Part shown: positions 10,848 through 21,771 of the stretch, piece after piece
Numbering within the stretch: the stretch's first letter is position 1
Layout: each line of letters opens with the position of its first letter
NCBI RefSeq assembly: GCF_958979055.1
Contig: NC_084886.1
Coordinates: forward strand, 7,082,154-7,146,153
DNA: 64,000 nt
From: Alnus glutinosa
Lineage: Eukaryota; Streptophyta; Magnoliopsida; Fagales; Betulaceae
Reading direction: 5' to 3'
Notes under the pieces: generated by a model
Seen by the model: only the letters and a program-made list of their open reading frames with translations
Database searches by the model: none
Told to the model about the DNA's origin: nothing
Translations under genes and position numbers: made by a program

Positions 10848-13800
10848 TAGGATGTTATAATTCTCAACAAGGTTGATTTGGTTTCTCCAGAGGGTTGTGA
10901 AGGTGTTCTGGAGGAACTGGAGAAGGAGATTCATAACATTAACTCCCTTGTCAGCATCATCCGTTCTGTTCGGTGTCAAGTTGACTTGCCTAAGTTATTG
11001 AACTGTCGGGCCTATGATGCTACAGTTAGTTATATGTATCTTTGTTTTTCATCTGCTAGTTTATCTTCTTAGTTCATACTGACTTTATTGAACTAACATT
11101 ACTGGTTTTTTTCCCCCTTTTCAGCATGCCACTCATTTAGAAGCATTGTTGGAAGAAAGCCGTTCTCTATCTACCAGGGATCTTCATGATAGTGGTGTGA
11201 GGACCTTATGCATTAGTGAGCCACGACAGGTTGATCTTGACAAGGTAGTTTTCTGAAACATCTGTCATATCAATCATGTTGCGGAAAATTGATGTGGTGT
11301 TTATTGTTGAAGTTGTTGGCACTTTATTTAACCTTTGGACAACTGTTTACATGACCCGATAGGAGCTACATGGAAAGATCAAGATATGGTCCAAGTTCAA
11401 GTTCTTGATTTCTTCCTTGGGGACAAGGAAGATGTTAGGGGAGAGGGATGATACGTTCAGAATTTTAGGACTTACGTGGCAATACCGAATCCCCAAGACA
11501 GCAGTGAATAAGGAGTAGAATCTCCATATATTATTTCCCTAAGTGTTTTAGCTAATAAGGAATGTATTTTCCATTAGTTTATTTCCTTCTTAGTTTATTT
11601 TCCTGCATTATGTTATGACGGCTAGACCTAATGGTTATGTCTTATGACCTAGCCGTCTTCTTTATAAGTGTAGCCCTAATCAATAAAATAGCATGCTGAA
11701 TATTATGAAAACCTAAAACCTTTGTTTGTATCTTGGAGGTCACGACTCCCTCGAAGTAGCCATTGGAGATCACGGCTCTCTCGAAGTAGCCCATATCCCT
11801 TTTCTTTGTTCTTTTTATTATTTGATTGGATCAAGTGGTATCAGAGCAAAGGTTGATTGCTTTCTATAACAATCTCCGATCCACATCATCACCATGCCTT
11901 TCTGGAATGAAGAGGAACGAGCGAGGCTAGACAAGATGCGGTCAGAATTCCTTGCGTACAAAGAAGAAGCGAGCAAACAGATGGAAGAGATCAGGAAAAG
12001 AATGGAAAGATTTTCTCTACAACGCACCTCTTCAGCAAGCCAAGCCTCAAACATAACACTTACCTCACCAGCTGCCACCGTCACAAAAAAGAGGAAGAAA
12101 AGAGCGGTCGAAGCAACAAAAATCCATCCACACCAGTGTCCCACTAAACCACCGTTGACCAACTGCAAATCAGCCCACCCCGGCTGTAAATGTAGAAGGC
12201 ACTGGACCTAACCTTCCAAACGTGTTGTCATCAACTCACGCTGCGCCTCCATGCCTCTAGGAGTCACTCGTGTTCACTGTGGTGCGAGAGAGGTAAAGAA
12301 GAGAGCTTTTGTTTTTGCTTGGTTCAGGAAGAGAAAGGAAAACAACAAGAAGATGCTGGAGCAAAATGTGAAAAAGAAAGAAGAGTTGGAGCCAAGGGTG
12401 GAAGGACAGGGAGGGAATTGTGCAAAGCTGGAACTCTTCCTTGGGGACAAGGAAGTTGTTAGTGGGGAGGGATGATACGGATAGCAAGCTAGGGCTGACG
12501 TGGCACTGCAGCAGCACACCCTAACCCTAGCCTCATTTGACCCTAGCCGCCTCTAGCATAATAAGAAGCCTCTAGCCAAATAAGGAGTAGAATACTTCTC
12601 CATATTTTCTTTCCCTAAGTGTCTTAGCTAAATAAGGAATGTATTTTTTATACTTAGTTTATTTTCCTGTATTGTGTTATGACGGCTATACTTAATGATT
12701 AAGTCTTATGACCTAGCCGTCATCTATTTAAGTGTAATCCTACTCAAGGAATAAGCATGCTGAGTTATAATCAAACATAGATCTTATTGGTTGTTTTGGA
12801 GATCAAGGCTCTCTCGAAGTAGCCCATATCTTTTTCTTTGTTTCTTTTTACTATTTGAGTGCATCATCCTAAGTCCCTTTGGACCTAGGAAATGGTGCAA
12901 CACTCATTATAAATATATATTTTTTTTAAGTAATTTTTTAGACCAATGAGAGGGGGAAAGAGAGATTAGAACTAGTGACCTCTACTTTATGAGGTGTGGT
13001 CCCCAGCCGATTGAGTTACCCTTTGGGGTCCTACACTCATAAATATGAGCCACTATCTCCAGTATTCCTTTTAAGTGCCAATACTTGCAATTTTAGGATT
13101 TGCAAAACATATCACAAACAATAGTTAATCTTTTTGTCTTGGTCTCTGTCATAAATATTTTTGATAAACTTGTATTTAGCCACTTGACCACATTAGTGAA
13201 AACTTAGATAAACTCAGAGAATCACATCCATGTCAGATTATACAACTTTGTTACGATATTTTTTGACTGAGGATGCCTGCCTCCAGTATTTATTTTATAT
13301 CATATTGAATCAGCCCTCCGTCGTCTTAGTAGCTATTTGCATATGACATCATGCCTGATCATCAATTGTTTGTAGGTTCGTTTATGGATTGAGGAGATTC
13401 TTTGGGATAAGAAATATGGTATGGAAGTGTATCGCTGCAAAGGAGTTCTAAGCATTCAAAATTCTGATCAACTACATACTTTGCAGGTATTGTTTGACAT
13501 CAAATGCCTTCAAGCGTGTTCTTTAAATTGGAAGTTATATTTGTGCTGCATAAGACCTACACCATCACTGGTGATCTAGCTCTAAGTCAAACTTCTGTTT
13601 TCTCTTACATAATTGCCAGTCTTGCGATGATTATTCTAATGGTGGAATTTCTTGGTTGCCTTTTGAGTGACTTCTAGAAAACATTTTCAATTGATGTAGT
13701 ACTTTTAATATTGATCAAAACTACTCAATTATGAATGGTTATTTTAGCCTTCAAGGCATTGCCACCCTTGATATAATGATATTGACTTTTTTTGCCATCA

Positions 13801-14169
13801 TATTCTTTACATCTCCAAGTCTGTCAGTTCTTCTGCTTTCTTATAAGTTTTGAAATTACTGATGCAGTTATTTTGTTTTTGGAGAATTTAATTTTTGTTG
13901 GATGTTGTCATTAAAAAACCTTATGTTCCTGGCAGGCCGTGAGGGAGATATATGAGATTATTCCATCTCGCAAATGGAAAGGTGGGGAAAGTCAGATGAA
14001 CAAGATAGTTTTTATAGGTATGCTCTAGGCCATGTTATTTTCAAGTCAAGTTCTGAAAAGTAATCTAATCTCCTATTTTAGTCTTTTTATCTATTTGTTT
14101 TGTATTGCAGGTCATAACCTGAATGAGGACGTTCTTACTGATTCCTTCAGCAATTGCACAACTCAGTGA
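9378..14169 (+). CDS. ZNG1: CobW/P47K-family zinc-transfer GTPase (ZNG-like)
   Basis: Nine coding exons: 9378-9542, 9640-9857, 9935-10049, 10503-10592, 10851-11024, 11125-11244, 13376-13486, 13936-14017, 14111-14169; 1,134 nt, 377 aa. All introns are GT-AG and phases agree. The protein has a P-loop GYLGAGKST (47-55), the family's metal-binding CICC motif (106-109), the Walker-B-like LLETTG (133-138), the G4 motif NKVD (202-205) and a C-terminal CobW_C domain (about 278-370). Eukaryotic members (ZNG1/CBWD) are GTP-driven zinc chaperones for methionine aminopeptidase. The N-terminus is acidic (MEDDEEQEEA) with no transit peptide, which suggests a cytosolic form like the one I recall as AT1G26520 rather than the plastid paralogues. 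Intron 6 is 2.1 kb because of retroelement insertions. Confidence 0.93.
11362..12866 (+). mobile_element. Deleted LTR retrotransposon in CobW intron 6
   Basis: Two related LTRs, 11449-11833 and 12473-12866, both start TGATACG and end in TCA. The primer-binding site TGGTATCAGAGC (11836-11847), complementary to plant initiator tRNA-Met, lies two bases after the first LTR. A 105-codon gag-like frame starts at 11894 (MPFWNEEERARLDKM..., charged coiled-coil). No protease, RT, integrase or RNase H is present, so the element is non-autonomous. Both LTRs are preceded by the same kind of 3'-internal end and purine tract (GGGGACAAGGAAG then GGGGAGAGGGA or GGGGAGGGA). The first LTR is therefore also the 3' LTR of a truncated upstream copy (11362-11448). 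The LTRs differ by a replaced block of about 50-100 bp after the first 20 bp. Confidence 0.8.
12917..13032 (-). mobile_element. tRNA-derived SINE relic
   Basis: Read on the minus strand, the 5' end resembles a tRNA promoter: a box-A-like TAACTCAATCGGCTGGGG, then a box-B-like GGTCACTAGTTCTAATCTC, followed by a short body and an A/T-rich tail. It is flanked by a near-identical target duplication, ACACTCATTATAAATAT (12900-12916) and ACACTCATAAATAT (13033-13046). It lies in CobW intron 6 just downstream of the LTR element. Confidence 0.6.
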
Positions 14170-15092
14170 TAATAATACTAGTAAACTGACAAAAATTAGA
14201 AAGTTAAGCTGTAAATCATGATTTGGGTAGAATAGGAATCCAGAAGCTTCGCCGATTCTATACATTTGTCTTGATTCCTTGAAGTCCTAAATCAACAAAT
14301 ATCAACTTGGCAACACAAGAAATAAATGAATCAACCTTTCTAATGTATCCTATTTTCTCTCTCTTGCTAAGTTTTGATTACAGATTACATGAGAATATAA
14401 TGACGGTAATTTTTCCCTTTTTTTGGAGAATTCAGTTGGTGATTAGTAGTCAGTTTGGGACTTGTCATTGGGTTCTTTAGTTTCTTCACTTGTTCTGCTT
14501 GTTTTACTGATGTTGCATGAGGTTGATTGATAATACAGCTTAAGCAGAAGGGAAAACAAGACCGCATTCGTTTCTTCTTCTCTCTTAAATTTTTTCCTAT
14601 TTGTGGAGCAATATTAATGAACAACGGGTACATACTGCAACAAAACTGAAAAGAATAGCTAGTCTAATTTTGGCCATTATTGTATGTAATATGCAGCGGG
14701 AGTTTGTCCTTTCAACTTTAGTACTATGATAACATTTTTCATAGGATACATCCTTCTACAAGGGCATCTTTGTGCTGGCCTTTGCCTAATATCTCTTGCC
14801 TCTTGTTCTTATCTGCTGATTGTATAGATAAAGTTGAAGACCAAATTTCGGATAAGGGAGAATGGAATTAGATTCGATACTCTGTTTCCTAAGATAGGAA
14901 GGCTTACAAAAAAAGATAAAAGAAAATGAAGAATATAAAAAAAATAAAAAAAAAAAAAAAAAAAAAAGAGAAAAATTACTGCTTTATAGATCGATATGAA
15001 AATATGGTAATATATATATAAATTCCACAAAGAAAAAGGGAAAAATATGAAATTAGTCAATGGGTTTTCATTAATTTGCAAATAGCTCAATA

Positions 15093-15142
<50 letters not shown>

Positions 15143-16039
15143 CGGCTTAAAACTTCTCGTAGGAAGCAAAAATAATAAATAACTCCTCGTTCTCAACTTC
15201 CATTTCAAATTTTGATAGAAACTGTCAATCCACCAAGTCAGTACCAATGATAAAATGACAAGTGTCCCCTATAAAAAATATAAAATGAAAAAATATAAAT
15301 ATAAACAAAATAATTTTTTTAAAAAAATACAAGAAGGTGGTGAGACCGGATTGGCCGAACCATCTCACCACCGCTGGACAGTCTAGGTGTAGCCGAACCA
15401 CCCACTTTAACCAAAAATTAGGAGTGGTTTAGCCAATATAGAGCGGTCCAACCACCTTTTTCTTTATATTATACTCTTTATTCTTATTATATATATATAT
15501 TTGTCATTTTATTATTGGGGCTTATATGATAGAATGATGATTGTAATCAAAATGTTTTTTATAAAAAAAAAATAAGAGAGAAGATTTTAAACCATACACG
15601 AGACCTTGAAATTTGAAATTTGAAACCACTTATTTTGCATTTCTCCGTGGACAAGAAACCGCTCAATTTCAAATGAAATTAATAGTATTTTATGAATCTG
15701 AATATAATTTAAAGTTGATATATTTAACGGAATACATAATTTTACATTATTTGTTTTTTTAAAAACGTGCAAATATTAAACTTTAGATGCACCTTTAAAT
15801 AGATGTCCGAACTTTAAATTTCGTTCATAAAATACATACTATCCATTTCATTTTAAATTTCGTTCATAATATTAAACTTTAGATGCACCTTTAAAGAAAC
15901 GCATTGTTTGGTCGCCTAAGAAAAAGAAAAAAAAAACCCGACGCTTCCGCACCCGCCATACCCTTCGGTAATCCCCCAGCCCCTCCCCCACACGCACCAG
16001 TTGCTGCCCCCGGTTGCGGCCAGTCCCCTTGGGCAACCA
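14170..16039. other. Intergenic region between CobW and DRL1
   Basis: Contains the CobW 3' UTR, an A-rich tract (14940-14967), a (TA)n microsatellite (about 15094-15140) and, at about 15230-15470, a transposon relic with GGTGGTGAGACCGGATTGGCC-like GC-rich islands. No coding sequence. Confidence 0.5.
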
Positions 16040-17519
16040 AACACACAGAAGGTAGGAGCTACGAGCTGCTTTGTTTCTTCAAGTCCTTTCTCTTTCACTC
16101 TCTACGCCGAGCTACCTCTCTCACTCGCGCCTCCACGTTGAGGTAACTTTCCATCACAGAGATCTTAATCTTTGGGCGATTAGGGTTTACTTTTATCTTC
16201 AATTTAACTTTTATCCGAATCAGATTATACGAATCCTGCGTATTGAAAGCCACTATTTGTTTTCTTGCAATTACAGTTGATGAACTAGTATTTGGTGGTT
16301 TTGAAAGAGAAATAGCATAAAATCATTGACTAACAGATTAACTCAATTTACATATAAATCCATTATCTGTACTCATTCTATGAAATATTGTGAAGAAGTA
16401 TATGCGTATTCATGCTTGTAATATAAATTGCAATTTAGCGGTAATAATCCATAAAGGACTGGGGGTCCTTTAGTGCCTAGAAGGTATCTTCTGTTGCTTC
16501 ATGAATGTAACGTCAATTTTTATCTCTGTGGTATAGATGTAATATTTTGAAAATAAAAAATTTAGAAAGTATTGCCATATTCTTTCAAAATTGCTGATGC
16601 ACAGCTTATAAGAGTTGTTTATATTTTTTGGGGTAATTATATAATAACTCCTAGAGTTTGACTTAGTTTCAAGTTAAACCCCAAGGTTTCATTTGCAACA
16701 TTTTACTTCTTAATTTTTCAAAATCATTATAAAATCTGTACCCTCAATGAGTCTTGTTGACTAAAAGTAACAAAAACTCACCTAAGCTGCACTTGAGACC
16801 TTTCTAAGTACTAAAAAACTCTTTACATTAACGCCAAGCAGTATTTTAACGATAAAAGCCCGCAATAAAATGACATTAATTAATGGTGTGCATTTGCTAG
16901 GATTTTTTTTTAAATGTGTGATTAGGTTATATTGTGAGCCTTTTAAGTACCAAATGCCATCTGTAACTCTGATGGAGAGATTTTTGGTGTTCATATAGAT
17001 CTGGAGTTGTTACAGCTTGTGCTATCGATGTATTCTATTGAATTACTTAATATTTTCTTCATACCACAAATCAGGGTTGAACTGTTAAGATTAAGAATTA
17101 TCCTTTCACAACTATAATTTATTTAAACACTCCCTAAATTCAGACCTTCCTGTCTATCTCATGGCTTTATACATGGGGCTTAATCATCTGTCCTCCGTCC
17201 AATGTTGACTGTCTTGCTTTTTCTGTTGGACGTCCTAAAATGAGTGTCCACTTTGAAAAAATTAAAGAATTTGTGTTTTCATCTTCCCACTTACGAACTA
17301 GAGAAACCAATCAAGGGACACTTATGGTATAGTTTTACTCTTAATTTAATATTGTGTTATTTTGAACCAAGACACTCAATTTTGGAAGAGGGAGTAGATG
17401 AAATGCATATCTTAGATAATTGAAGAAATTCAAAATGTCTTTATTGATGTATGTTGGTTGATTTTCATGCAGTAAATATTTGTTTTGGAAGAAGCATAAA
17501 AGCCCATTTTTTCTTCAAA
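16040..17519 (+). promoter_or_regulatory. DRL1 5' leader with a probable leader intron
   Basis: A pyrimidine-rich leader (CTTTCTCTTTCACTCTC, about 16085-16140) ends in a donor TTGAG|GTAACT at 16141-16142. A matching acceptor TTTCATGCAG lies at 17463-17472, 47 bases before the DRL1 start codon. A 1.3-kb leader intron is therefore likely, but it rests only on these signals and on the lack of another gene here. Confidence 0.5.
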
Positions 17520-18428
17520 ATGGCATTGGTGGTAATCTGTGGGCAACCATGCAGTGGGAAGTCCACAGCTGCCCTCTTCCTAGCTGAAGCTCTCAAAGAA
17601 TCAGAATCAAAGCAAACTGTCAGGATTATTGATGAAACTTCCCTTCATCTTGATCGCAATCAGAGCTATGCCAATATGACTGCAGAGAAGAATTTAAGAG
17701 GAGTGCTTAGGTCTGAAGTTGATAGATCAGTGTCAAAAGATAATATCATAATAGTAGATTCGTTAAATAGCATAAAGGGTTACAGGTATGAGTTGTGGTG
17801 TTTGGCTCGTGCTGCTGGAATAAGATACTGTGTGCTGTATTGTGATGTCGAAGAAACCCACAGTAGAAAATGGAACGAAGAACGGAGGGAGAAGGGAGAA
17901 GCTGCTTATGATGATGTGATATTTGAAGATTTGGTAAGAAGGTTCGAGAAACCGGATCGAAGAAATAGATGGGATTCCCCTTTGTTTGAGTTATGGCCAC
18001 ATAAAGATGGGATAGAGAAATCTTCTGCTGCTGTTTTAGATGCTGTTTCACATTTGACGAAGAAGGTGGACTCAAAGACGCAGGATGTAAAAATTTTACA
18101 GCCAACAATCGCAACACAAAATGTACGGTTTTCAGAGGCAAATTCTCTATATGAGTTGGATAGAGCAACACAGGAAGTGATTAATGCCATTGTGGAAGCA
18201 CAATCCCAGGCACTCGGAGGGCCTCTAAATGGGGTTTCTCTGGGCCAGGAATTCCCAACTATCAATATTTCAAGATCAGTTGGGCTGCCAGAGCTACGCA
18301 GGCTGCGGCGAACTTTTATTAAATTGACCGGACAGACGAGTTTAAGTGGGCGACCACCACCGTCTGATGCAGACAGTGCCAAGAGGATGTTTGTGGACTA
18401 CCTGAACAGGGAACTGGGAACTGCTTGA
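17520..18428 (+). CDS. DRL1: KTI12/DRL1 Elongator-associated protein
   Basis: Single-exon CDS of 302 aa, the same length as I recall for Arabidopsis DRL1/ELO4. The P-loop GQPCSGKST occupies residues 8-16, a Walker-B-like IIIVDSLN residues 76-83, and the conserved GYRYELWC residues 87-94. The C-terminal half ends in the family block SVGLPELRRLRRTFIKLTGQ. An open frame runs 23 codons further upstream, but its residues (FHAVNICFGRSIKAHFFFK) are not conserved in character and cross the probable leader-intron acceptor; ATG at 17520, directly before the P-loop beta-strand, is the start. KTI12 proteins are P-loop ATPases that bind tRNA and regulate Elongator, which modifies wobble uridines. In plants, loss alters leaf and meristem form. 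Confidence 0.95.
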   Translation: MALVVICGQPCSGKSTAALFLAEALKESESKQTVRIIDETSLHLDRNQSYANMTAEKNLRGVLRSEVDRSVSKDNIIIVDSLNSIKGYRYELWCLARAAGIRYCVLYCDVEETHSRKWNEERREKGEAAYDDVIFEDLVRRFEKPDRRNRWDSPLFELWPHKDGIEKSSAAVLDAVSHLTKKVDSKTQDVKILQPTIATQNVRFSEANSLYELDRATQEVINAIVEAQSQALGGPLNGVSLGQEFPTINISRSVGLPELRRLRRTFIKLTGQTSLSGRPPPSDADSAKRMFVDYLNRELGTA

Positions 18429-19359
18429 AAGAGTATAATGTCGATGATGTTAGGAGTTATCTATTATTGGAGATGCCTTTGGACTAAACTGATTTTGGAC
18501 ATGGAACAGTGAAGAAAACGAAAGACAAATAACAAAAAATTTTACACTTCCGTTCTAGGTTATGTGAGACATGGAGTTTTTTCCACCAACAGACATATAT
18601 TAGGGGTTTGTTTTTTTAAGGATTTGTACCGTGCTTACTGCTTATGTTCAGTTTTGAATTGTATCAAGGTGTTCGGTAATAGGAACACCAAGCTATCATT
18701 CCGACATTATTCTACTTGGAAAAATGCTCTCTCACTCTCTCTCTCTCTCTACCCTATTAGAATTTTTATATTCTAGAGTAACCTGTAGTAAAAAATTTCT
18801 GGGATGGATGGTACATGTCAACCATATCCTTGCTTGCAAGTTAGTCCTTACAGAAAGTGGTAGCTAGATTGTGATCGCAATTAAAATATATAAAGTAAGC
18901 ATGGATTTTCTGATTTTCTCCCTTACCTCTGAGAATGCTTTTCTTGAAGGGGGTCCAGTGTGTGGACCTCACCCTGATGTGAGGGGGAAGAATGGCTCTT
19001 GCCGTCTTGCGTGGCAAATCCTTTAGTCAGAAAATGAAAGCTGAAAAAGATGCTGCCCAGCTGACTGAACAAGCACGGCACCCCCATTTAACTGGCTAGG
19101 GAGTTGTTATATTCAACTTTATATTCAACTTTATTTGGTAACTGATGAACAGTTAATAGTCAGTCTTGGCTATTTACTGTTTACATGTTAAGAAGACCGG
19201 CTAGAGTAACTATTCTGCTGGAAGAGAAAAAAAGCAGATAAAAGTTAAATTTAACCATTTTGGTTAAAATGACTAGTCTGTTGGAGATGGCCTTAGCGCA
19301 TTGGGATGGGTGTTATGATTTAGCAGCGTAGGCTATCATCACTGCAGCAGTGAAACTCG
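18429..19359. other. DRL1 3' region and intergenic DNA
   Basis: Contains the 3' UTR, a short (CT)n run at about 18728-18750 and transposon-like filler (a tandem TATATTCAACTTTAT pair near 19115). Nothing coding. Confidence 0.4.
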
Positions 19360-19672
19360 GATATCGGCCCGTTTGAAATTTCATTTCTCCTTCCCTCTCC
19401 TTCTGTTTGCTTCTTTAAAAAAAATATCAATTTTAAAAAATTCTAAATTTTTTTTTTCTTTTTATATCACATTAACATTTTTTTATTGCTTTTTAAATAA
19501 AAAATTCACTACAATATATATATATATATATATTTTTTTTTTACTTTTTTTATATAAATTATTTTAATTTTATATCACATCAATCTTATTTTTCAACCAT
19601 TAAAAAAAAGAACTTCAAAAGAGAAAGGAGAGGGAAGAGAAAAGGAAATAAGATTTCAAACTGGCCGATATC
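19360..19672. mobile_element. AT-rich TIR MITE
   Basis: The ends are GATATCGGCCCGTTTGAAAT and the inverse of GATATCGGCCAGTTTGAAAT. Similarity continues through pyrimidine- and purine-rich arms of about 60 bp. The centre is nearly pure A/T and includes a (TA)n tract (19515-19532). Total 313 bp, no coding capacity. A clear target duplication is not visible, because the terminal GATATC is itself palindromic. Confidence 0.7.
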
Positions 19673-21152
19673 ATCTTCAAGGATGGGCACTCAATGAGAG
19701 ACGGGTCAGTTTCTGGGGTTAAATGCTCCAACCCAAGCTGACGAGTGACGACCCTTCAAAGGCAATTGAGCCATGTTCATTGTTCAGCCTCATTTTCATT
19801 GTCACCAAAGTTTATCCAACGAAGTTCCTTTAAATATACCGTGAAAAATTCAGTATCAGGGGGGAATCATGGACACAGCTCATCTTCTATTCGTGCCACC
19901 CTGGAGTCACTTGGTTGGGAATACAGAGAAAATATACACCCTTTTCACTCAACAAACAGAGTTCCATCATTTCCCCAGTCATTTGGTTAGGCTACCAAAC
20001 TGGACCAACCTGAATAAAGGTTTTTTTTTTTGGTTGAGAAATTCCGAATTTATATAAATAGAACAAAAAACTTTAATAATTTAATTTAAAAATATATTTG
20101 AGAAAACGTCTTAATTAGTTCAAGCAATCCCCCCGCTGGGCCTGCTGGTGGGACTCCTTTGGATTTAGCAAATGCGGTGCTCGTCATCACAAACTCAGCT
20201 CCCCACGTTCGGAGTAGCCGTAGGCGATCAATGAGTCACCTTTTCTGTCTTTTTTTCTTAAAACAAAAAAAGAAAGAAAAATGGAAAGAAAATCCCCCCC
20301 AAACACTGATGTGACATGCGGAGAAGGCAACAATTGAATACGTCGACATGAGAGAGAGAGAGAGAGAGAGAGAGAGGCTACCCTATCCATTTAGCACTAA
20401 TCTATTACCTAAAGTGGTATTCTGCTGATCAATCCCATAATCAAGGGACTTTAATTACGCATCTGGCTTCTTTATTTAGCAAAGCAAGTTTAACGGCCTA
20501 AACTTCACTTTACGACGGGTAAATCTCAACCGTCTGTCCGTCTTACTCCTTTACCAGTTCCAAGGTCCTGATTGGGCATTCTCGCTTAATTCCCACACTC
20601 TCAGCATTGCCATTTGCCACATCAGAAAACATAAAAAACCAAAGTGGGTTTAGAAGTCCCCACGCCATAAATAACAATTATTCCCCGCGCCATATAATTT
20701 ATTTTATTTATTTATAATTTGTTGTGCACGCAGAAAATGATATATACGCTCGCTGTTAGTTTTCGTCTAAATCCGCGAGCCTCCTGCCTCCTGCCTCCTG
20801 GATCTGATTTCTGGATCACATATAAATATTACAACAAATGACCAACGCAAACAAGCCTCAAGAGCTAGAATCCGGTATATTTTGACCCACCCAATCGTAC
20901 CTTTCTCCGTCTCTGTTTTTGCAATTTTCTCTGAATCTCAGTATTCCTTCTTCAGCGACCCAGCACTGGTACGCCCCCCAAAACCCTAATCCCAACTTTT
21001 GGAATCAATGTCGATTGCTCACTGCGCTTAATTTTGGGTAGGGAGTGATTTGGTGTTGGTTTGATTGGATCTGTGTTCGTATCTTTCCTTTTTGAGATCT
21101 GGGTTTTCAACTTTTCCTCACTGGATTATAATAATGGGGAAAGGGTTACCCC

Positions 21153-21184
<32 letters not shown>

Positions 21185-21771
21185 TTTTATGCTTTTTTGC
21201 TTGCTGAGAAATGAGAATCGTGGAAAAAAACGGAGAAGAAAATTTGGAATCTTATGATCAAAATGTAATCCAATTCCGTTATTTTCCTTGAAAACCGGGC
21301 GGTACAGTTAGTGACCTATTGTTTGTCTTCTTTGCAGATTGATCTGGTAGATTAAGAGGACGGGTTTTTCAGAATTGGCATTACTCTGTCGTGATCAGTT
21401 AGTTTATACAGTTTATTCTGAAATTCTAAATCTTGTGGATTGTTCCTTTCTTTTTGTATTATTGATCCGTAATCGGGTGTTGAAACTTGGGGCGCTAGCG
21501 ATCTGGATTTCGTATTTTGCTTTGTTTTATGGTGAATCGATGTGAGTTTGCGCTGTACCTTCTCATAATTATGTGAGTCCGATGGTACAATCTAGTGGAA
21601 ACAGTATACCCATGTTATTTGGAAAGTGTGAACGGTGGTGGTTCTAATGCTTGTAGTAATTGTCTGGATTCAACGTAAACATACACTGAAGCTTGTATGT
21701 TAGGTTCAAGGAATTGGGTATTGAGTGGGTATTCTTAATTCAATTGTTGAAGGGAGTTGCACGATTTGGAC
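19673..21771. other. Upstream region and leader of the QUA3-like gene
   Basis: Contains a (GA)n microsatellite (about 20351-20376) and a (GT)n run (about 21163-21184). Pyrimidine-rich leader-like sequence at about 20890-20960 followed by GATTTGGTG-type intron sequence up to TTTGCAG at 21332-21338 suggests a spliced 5' UTR. An 81-codon frame at 19745-19990 shows no motif I recognise. Confidence 0.4.

Noticed and set aside
17746-18382. Two antisense frames of 141 and 158 codons
   Set aside because: Shadows of the intact DRL1 coding exon.
19745-19990. 81-codon plus-strand frame upstream of QUA3
   Set aside because: The start and composition are plausible but there is no family motif, and no adjoining exons could be found.
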